Source: JAJXWB01 sp046349215 | GTDB taxonomy: Bacteria; Pseudomonadota; Alphaproteobacteria; Rhizobiales; Beijerinckiaceae | NCBI GenBank assembly: GCA_046349215.1 | Contig: JAXMCV010000001.1 | Location: 1,302,001-1,366,000, forward strand | Direction: 5' to 3' | DNA: 64,000 nt | Part shown: positions 59,331-64,000 of the stretch, in pieces | How positions within the stretch are numbered: position 1 is the first letter of the stretch | How the letters are laid out: each line of letters opens with the position of its first letter | Translations under genes and position numbers: made by a program | The notes under the pieces: model-generated | What the model was told of the DNA's origin: nothing | Seen by the model: only the letters and a program-made list of their open reading frames with translations | Database searches by the model: none

Positions 59331-60320
59331 ATGTCTCGCCTGACCCGCCGCTCATTGCTTGCGACTCTGCCCTCCGTGCTGCTGACCGACGCCGCCCCGG
59401 CCCAGTCGCGGAAGCTGCGCGTCGGCGTGCTGCGGCTCGCCTCGTCAGGCGCCGTATTCATTGCGCAGGACATGGGCTTCTTCAGGGACGCGGGCCTCGA
59501 TGTCGAACTCGTCTTCTTCGACGCCGCGCAACCGATCGCCGTGGCGGCCGCATCAGGCGATATAGACATAGGCGTGACGGCGTTCACCGCCGGCCTGTTC
59601 AATCTCGCCGGCAAGGGCGCGCTCGCCGTCATCGCCGGGCAGTCGCGCGAGGTTCCGGGCTTTCCGCTCGATGCCTATCTCGCGACGACGCAACCGAACG
59701 GCGCGTCGATGCAGGCGCCGAAGGACATACGCGGCAAGCGCATCGGAATCACGCAAGTCGGCTCGAGCTTTCATTTTGCGGCCGGCCTGCTCGCCGAGAA
59801 ATACGGGTTCCCGATTTCCGACGTGAAATTCGTTCCCCTGCAATCGATGTCGAACATCGTGTCGGCGCTGAAGGGCGGCGCGGTCGACGGGGCGCTGTTG
59901 CCCGCGACAGGCGCGCAGGGCGCGGTCGATTCCGGCGCGGCGCGCCTTCTCGGCTGGGGCGGCGACGAGGTTCCATGGCAACTGGGCGCCGCTTTCGTTT
60001 CTGCGAAATTCAAACCCGAGGAAAGACAGATCGCGGCGTTTCTCACAGCCTATCGTCGCGGCTGCCGCGCCTACCACGACGCCTTCAATGTCAAGAATGC
60101 ACCCCCAGATGCGCAGGCGCCGCTGCTGGCGATCATCGGCAAGTACACGAACCAGCCGCCGGACGTGGTGGCGAAGACGCTCGCCTACGTCGACCCCGAG
60201 GGCAGGCTCGACGTGGCGAATGTCGCGCGGCAGGTCGCCTGGTATCAGTCGCAGGGCTTCGTCGACAAGGGGTTCGGCGTCGACCAGGTGGTCGACCGCC
60301 GCTTTGTTACGGAACGATAG
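59331..60320 (+). CDS. ABC substrate-binding protein, NMT1/SsuA type
   Basis: 329 residues. The leader has a twin-arginine-like motif (MSRLTRRSLLATLPSVLLTD). The mature part LRVGVLRLASSGAVFIAQDMGFFRDAGLDVELVFFDAAQPIAVAAASGDIDIGVTAFTAGLFNLAG matches the nitrate/sulfonate/thiamine-pyrimidine binding group. Directly followed by its ATPase (start right after the stop) and permease. It starts 42 bases after the second LIV operon, so the two importers may share transcription. Ligand unknown; sulfonates would suit the sulfur theme but are not shown. Confidence 0.9.
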   Translation: MSRLTRRSLLATLPSVLLTDAAPAQSRKLRVGVLRLASSGAVFIAQDMGFFRDAGLDVELVFFDAAQPIAVAAASGDIDIGVTAFTAGLFNLAGKGALAVIAGQSREVPGFPLDAYLATTQPNGASMQAPKDIRGKRIGITQVGSSFHFAAGLLAEKYGFPISDVKFVPLQSMSNIVSALKGGAVDGALLPATGAQGAVDSGAARLLGWGGDEVPWQLGAAFVSAKFKPEERQIAAFLTAYRRGCRAYHDAFNVKNAPPDAQAPLLAIIGKYTNQPPDVVAKTLAYVDPEGRLDVANVARQVAWYQSQGFVDKGFGVDQVVDRRFVTER

Positions 60321-61100
60321 ATGGCGCGGCTGGCGCTTGAAAGCATATCGCATCGCTTCGGCGCGCTCGATGTCCTGTCGGACATATCCTTTGGCGTGGA
60401 CGCCGGCGAGATCGTCGCCATCGTCGGTCCGTCGGGCTGCGGCAAGAGCACCTTGCTGTCGATCGCCGGCGGATTGCTGCAACCGACATCGGGCCGGGCG
60501 CTGGCCGGCGGTTTCCCGGCGGCGAGCCTCAACCCCCTGACCTTCGTGTTCCAGGATTTCGCGCTGCTGCCGTGGCGCGACGTCTCGGCCAACGTATCGC
60601 TGGCGCTGGAGCATCACGCCATCTCCACGCCAGAGCGCGCGCGCATCGTGGCCGAGGTTCTGGCGCGCACCGGCCTGTCGGATTTCGCGCATGCGCTGCC
60701 GAAGGAATTGTCCGGCGGAATGAAGCAGCGCGTCGGATTGGCGCGCGCGCTCGCTGTACGTCCGGCGATCCTGCTCATGGACGAACCCTTGAGCGCTCTC
60801 GATGCGCAGACCCGCGAATTGCTGATGGACGATCTGGCCGGGCTTCTCGATGGAGGCGAGATGAGCGCCCTCTACGTCACGCACAATCTCGACGAGGCGG
60901 TGCGTCTCGCGGACCGCGTCGTCGTCCTGTCGCGGCGTCCGGGCCGCATTCGCGAGATTTCCGGAGCGCCGGTCCCGCGCCGGCGACGCGCTGCGCCTGA
61001 AGAAGCCGGACAACTCGCCCGTTGGCGCGCCCATCTCTGGGAGATGATCCGCGGCGAGGCGGCGGAAGCCGAACGGGAAACAATCGGAGCGACGGCGTGA
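60321..61100 (+). CDS. ABC ATP-binding protein, SsuB/TauB type
   Basis: 259 residues. Walker A GPSGCGKSTLLSIAGGLLQP, Q-loop FVFQDFALLPWRDV, signature LSGGMKQRVGLARALAV, Walker B ILLMDEPLSALD and H-loop ALYVTHNLDEAVRLADRVVVLSRRPGRI are typical of the nitrate/taurine/sulfonate group. The start abuts the binding-protein stop and its stop overlaps the permease GTG. Confidence 0.94.
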   Translation: MARLALESISHRFGALDVLSDISFGVDAGEIVAIVGPSGCGKSTLLSIAGGLLQPTSGRALAGGFPAASLNPLTFVFQDFALLPWRDVSANVSLALEHHAISTPERARIVAEVLARTGLSDFAHALPKELSGGMKQRVGLARALAVRPAILLMDEPLSALDAQTRELLMDDLAGLLDGGEMSALYVTHNLDEAVRLADRVVVLSRRPGRIREISGAPVPRRRRAAPEEAGQLARWRAHLWEMIRGEAAEAERETIGATA

Positions 61101-61882
61101 AGGGCCTCGCGCCAGTTCCATTCCGTGGAGGCGGCTTCGCGCCGGCGACGAGTCGGACGGGCGGCGCGCTGGCGCTGATAGGTCTCGTCGCCATCTGGCA
61201 GGTTGCAGCAAGCGCGCTCGGCAATCCGCTGTTCCTGCCAAGCCCGGCCGCGATCGCCTCCTCTCTCTACGACCTCGTCGTGCACGGGGACATTCTGGCG
61301 CAGACCGGCATATCGCTCCTCCGCATCGCCGCCGGCTGGACGCTCGGCGTCGCAGCCGGCCTCGCGCTCGGTCTGGGCATGGGGCTATTCACCTTTGCGC
61401 GCGCATCGGGCTATGCGCTCGTTTCGGCCCTGTTCCCGATCCCGAAGATCGCGCTGCTGCCACTGATGATCCTGTGGTTCGGCATCGGCGAACCCTCAAA
61501 GGTCGCGACCATCGCGCTCGGCGTATTCTTCCCCACGGCCATTTCGACCGCGAATGGCGTGGAAAGCGTGCCGCGCAGTCTGATCCGGATGGCCCAGAGC
61601 TTCGGCCTGCCGTTCGCCGATATCGTCCGCAAGATCGTCCTGCCGGGCGCGACCCCGGCGATCCTCGCCGGCTTCCGCATTTCCGTATCGATCGCTTTGC
61701 TGCTCGTCGTCTCGGCCGAGATGATCGGCGCGGAAAAGGGCATCGGCGCCTTTGTGCTGCAGGCCGGCAATCTCATGCGAACCGATCAGCTTCTGGCCGG
61801 CGTCGTCGTCCTTTCAGCGATCGGTCTTGCGCTGGCGCGGCTGATCGGTCTCGCGGAGGCCCGCCTCGTCGGCTGGCGCTGA
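61097..61882 (+). CDS. ABC permease, SsuC/TauC type
   Basis: 261 residues, about six helices. FLPSPAAIASSLYDLVVHGDILAQTGISLLRIAAGWTLGVAAGLALGLGMG and LFPIPKIALLPLMILWFGIGEPSKVATIALGVFFPTAI are family hallmarks; the EAA loop is RMAQSFGLPFADIVRKIVLPGATPAILAGFRI. Its last 97 bases overlap the convergent glycosyltransferase gene, which is unusual. Confidence 0.92.
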   Translation: MKGLAPVPFRGGGFAPATSRTGGALALIGLVAIWQVAASALGNPLFLPSPAAIASSLYDLVVHGDILAQTGISLLRIAAGWTLGVAAGLALGLGMGLFTFARASGYALVSALFPIPKIALLPLMILWFGIGEPSKVATIALGVFFPTAISTANGVESVPRSLIRMAQSFGLPFADIVRKIVLPGATPAILAGFRISVSIALLLVVSAEMIGAEKGIGAFVLQAGNLMRTDQLLAGVVVLSAIGLALARLIGLAEARLVGWR

Positions 61883-63756
61883 ATCGCATTCGTCCGTCGG
61901 CGCGCCACGCCGTGCGTCGTCTTGGCCCAGCCAAAAGGGTTGCGCCATAGATCGATCACGGCGCGCCAGGCCGCCGCGCACAAGAGCACGTGCCAGACCG
62001 GCAGGAGAAACAGCAGCGGCCACAGGTGACGCAGGTTCTGACGACGCATCCCCAGAATCGCCGGCCATACCATCGCCGCGATGCCGCCGAAAGCCAGCGA
62101 GCAGGCCGAAAAATCGACCGCGAATTCCAGAGGGGCGGAAGGTCGGAAAGCGTCGCCCTGCAACAGGTCGAGAATCAGGCCACCGCAGAAATAGGGCCAG
62201 AGCAACGGCGACAGGACGCCGGAAACGAATGTCGTCACCGTCGCCAGAAAGGCCAGTGGGCGCAGATTGCGCCACAGCGCGAGCGGATCGCGCAAATGCA
62301 CGAAAGCCGTCTGCATCCAGCCTTTCATCCAGCGCGTGCGCTGGCGCAGGAACGGACCAATGCTGTTCGGCGCCTCCTCGAAAGTGCGCGAGCGCAGCGC
62401 CTCGACACGCAAGCCGAATCGCGCGAGACGCAGGCCGAGGTCGGCGTCTTCCGTGACGTTCCACGCATCCCAGCCGCCGACGGCGCGCAAGGTGCGCGTA
62501 CGAAAATGATTTGACGTCCCGCCGAGCAGCATCGGGAATCCGAGCGCCGCGACGCCTGGATTGACCGCCTCGAACAGGGCGGCGTAATCGATGGCGAAGA
62601 GGCCGGCGATCCAGTTGTCGTTGTGATTGTCTATCGCCAATCGAGCCTGAAGGCATCCGAGACTCTCGTCAGACGCTGCAAAGCGCGCGGCGGCGCGGCG
62701 CAACTGGTCGGGTTCCGGTTCGTCCTCGGCGTCATAGACCGTGAGCAATTCGCCGCGCGCGAAGGGCAACGCGATATCGAGGGCGCGCGGCTTGGTGCGC
62801 GGTTCGCCGGGCGGAGCGACCACCACTTCGTATTCGACGCCCGGAATGGCGGCGGCGAGCGCGGCGAAGGTCTCCGGGTCATCGCTCTCGACGACGAGCT
62901 TCACATCCAGTCGCGCGCGCGGATAGTCGAGCCGTTCGAGCGCCCGCACCAGCTGATGCGCGACAGGCGCCTCGCGATACAGCGCCACGACAATCGTGTA
63001 ATCCGGCAGTTCATGATCGGCGAGCGCCGGGGCGTCGGTCTCCGCTTCGAACGACGCCGCCACCGTGAACAGGCGGATCGTCGTGGCGATCACGAAGGCC
63101 AACGATAGGCAAACCCATACTCCGACAGCCGCCAACCACGGCCAGGCCAGAAAAGCCGCGGCCAGAAGCGCCAGCAGCATGCTGGCGACCGTGCGCGTCG
63201 CGGCCCTCGGACCGAACCGCGCGCTGAGCCGCGGTTCGACCACGGCAAGCGACAGCGCCGCATCCTGCGCAATGCGCGCGCCGGCGGCTGCGCGTAGCAG
63301 GGTCGCGAACCGGCGCGGCGTCGTGATGGCGACGCCGGACAGATCGTGCAGACTGGCGAAAGCCGTCAGCGCGCGGCCACGCGGCGCGGCCAGCCAACGC
63401 GCTGCGCCCTCCGCGCCCGGCGCGAGTTGCGCCAGTCCGACGGCGGCGGCGGCGGAATAATTGTCGAGCGGCGCGAGCGCGGCGTCCGCGACGAAAGGCA
63501 GGCCGAGGCGGCGGGCGAGCGCGCGGTACAGGCTCTCTTCGTCGAGCAGGCGGCAGGCGAGCAACGCGGCGTCCGTCGTCACGCCCAGGCGGCGGGCCTC
63601 CGAAGCGGCGACGCCGACAAGGCCAGAGGAGAGGCCGAGGTCGAGCAACAGCCGGCGTTCGCGTTCGAAGCGACCCCGCAGAGACGCTGCCTCGACGAGA
63701 GACGCATGAGGGCGACCGGAATCGCTTTCCGCAAATGGCTCGACACGATAAAACAT
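61786..63756 (-). CDS. XagB-like family 2 glycosyltransferase
   Basis: 656 residues. The N-terminal 170 residues resemble the GspE/MshEN-type module found ahead of some glycosyltransferases (LLACRLLDEESLYRALARRLGLPFVADAALAPLD). Two helices follow, then the GT2 catalytic domain: DYTIVVALYREAPVAHQLVRALERLDYP, VVESDDPETF, VYDAEDEPEPDQL, VTEDADLGLRLARFG and the QxxRW motif in LRQRTRWMKGW. Several C-terminal helices suggest synthesis and export of a surface polysaccharide. The last 33 codons, a basic low-complexity tail, overlap the convergent permease gene. Confidence 0.9.
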   Translation of the reverse strand: MFYRVEPFAESDSGRPHASLVEAASLRGRFERERRLLLDLGLSSGLVGVAASEARRLGVTTDAALLACRLLDEESLYRALARRLGLPFVADAALAPLDNYSAAAAVGLAQLAPGAEGAARWLAAPRGRALTAFASLHDLSGVAITTPRRFATLLRAAAGARIAQDAALSLAVVEPRLSARFGPRAATRTVASMLLALLAAAFLAWPWLAAVGVWVCLSLAFVIATTIRLFTVAASFEAETDAPALADHELPDYTIVVALYREAPVAHQLVRALERLDYPRARLDVKLVVESDDPETFAALAAAIPGVEYEVVVAPPGEPRTKPRALDIALPFARGELLTVYDAEDEPEPDQLRRAAARFAASDESLGCLQARLAIDNHNDNWIAGLFAIDYAALFEAVNPGVAALGFPMLLGGTSNHFRTRTLRAVGGWDAWNVTEDADLGLRLARFGLRVEALRSRTFEEAPNSIGPFLRQRTRWMKGWMQTAFVHLRDPLALWRNLRPLAFLATVTTFVSGVLSPLLWPYFCGGLILDLLQGDAFRPSAPLEFAVDFSACSLAFGGIAAMVWPAILGMRRQNLRHLWPLLFLLPVWHVLLCAAAWRAVIDLWRNPFGWAKTTHGVARRRTNAIQRQPTRRASARPISRASARPIAERTTTPARS

Positions 63757-63806
63757 GAAATGACGCAGGTACTGAAACGGGGCCAGCCTAGAGCGAGGAA
63801 GCGGTT

Positions 63807-64000
63807 TTGCACAGAGGCGCGTTCTTTTTGCGGCTTTTCCTGCTGGCGGCCTGCCTCTGGCCGGCGGCGGCCGTTGCGCAGAAGGAGCCGTTCATCCCGA
63901 GTTTCTGGGACCCGAACCGGCGCCTGGCCAAGCCCGACACCAGCGCTATCCATCTGATCCGCTTCATCACCGCCGACGACTACTACCCGTTCAACTTCAG
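63807..64000 (+). CDS. Periplasmic substrate-binding protein (family 3-like), N-terminal fragment at window edge
   Basis: The frame from TTG 63807 stays open to the edge. It starts with a signal peptide (FFLRLFLLAACLWPAAAVAQ) followed by KEPFIPSFWDPNRRLAKPDTSAIHLIRFITADDYYPFNF. The RFITADDYYPFNF segment resembles the first strand and ligand-binding loop of amino-acid-type binding proteins (SBP_bac_3). A GAGGAAG box lies eight bases upstream. Divergent from the glycosyltransferase gene with a 50-base gap. The rest of the gene, and so its exact family, is outside the window. Confidence 0.65.
   Translation, partial: MHRGAFFLRLFLLAACLWPAAAVAQKEPFIPSFWDPNRRLAKPDTSAIHLIRFITADDYYPFNF

Overview
The window reads as chromosomal DNA of a GC-rich alphaproteobacterium, most likely of the order Hyphomicrobiales (Rhizobiales). 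Pointers are a gcrA cell-cycle gene with a cluster of GANTC (CcrM) sites upstream, a SAM-II riboswitch before metZ, a perfect EcfG-type general-stress promoter, the long alphaproteobacterial dCTP deaminase, a DUF1236 protein and a two-domain LigD. No rRNA or CRISPR array was seen; there is one tRNA, Gly(CCC).

Layout. 1-3516: 3' end of ligD, a SemiSWEET gene and a secreted phosphoesterase. 3528-7385: leftward sulfate ABC operon sbp-cysT-cysW-cysA. 7919-10080: a tam methyltransferase gene split by an IS110-family (IS1111-like) element whose 3' non-coding tail may encode its guide RNA. 10091-10977: toxin-antitoxin pair and tRNA-Gly. 11168-14933: secreted protein, DUF1624 membrane protein, KGG stress protein and cysG. 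15127-20037: branched-chain-amino-acid-type ABC operon containing a fused permease-ATPase. 20053-27174: a 7.1-kb integrative element bounded by 28-bp direct repeats that lie in the transcription terminator between livF and a cytochrome c gene. Its integrase is cut off by an IS21 element, and its remaining genes resemble phage or satellite morphogenesis genes.

27201-32540: cytochrome c, then a rightward cluster of oxidoreductases, a DUF1028 hydrolase and an orphan substrate-binding protein that looks catabolic. 32674-38404: dcd, riboswitch-controlled metZ, apaG, argE, ychJ, hslO. 38401-40535: argF and argD. 40981-50041: gcrA, a soluble PhoR-like kinase, ppk2, membrane proteins, ribA and the DUF1236 gene. 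50221-54477: def-fmt-truA, DoxX, a transglutaminase-like protein and a Crp/Fnr regulator. 54600-59288: a second, unfused LIV-type ABC operon. 59331-61882: an NMT1/SsuA-type ABC operon. 61786-63756: an XagB-like glycosyltransferase. 63807 to the edge: start of a periplasmic binding protein.

Themes. Sulfur metabolism recurs (sulfate uptake, siroheme synthesis, riboswitch-controlled O-succinylhomoserine sulfhydrylation). Four solute-binding-protein systems plus the sulfate porter suggest a scavenging lifestyle. The mobile elements are the most unusual part: an IS1111-like element with guide-like matches to its own insertion site, and a decayed satellite-like integrative element in which IS21 insertion was accompanied by a deletion.
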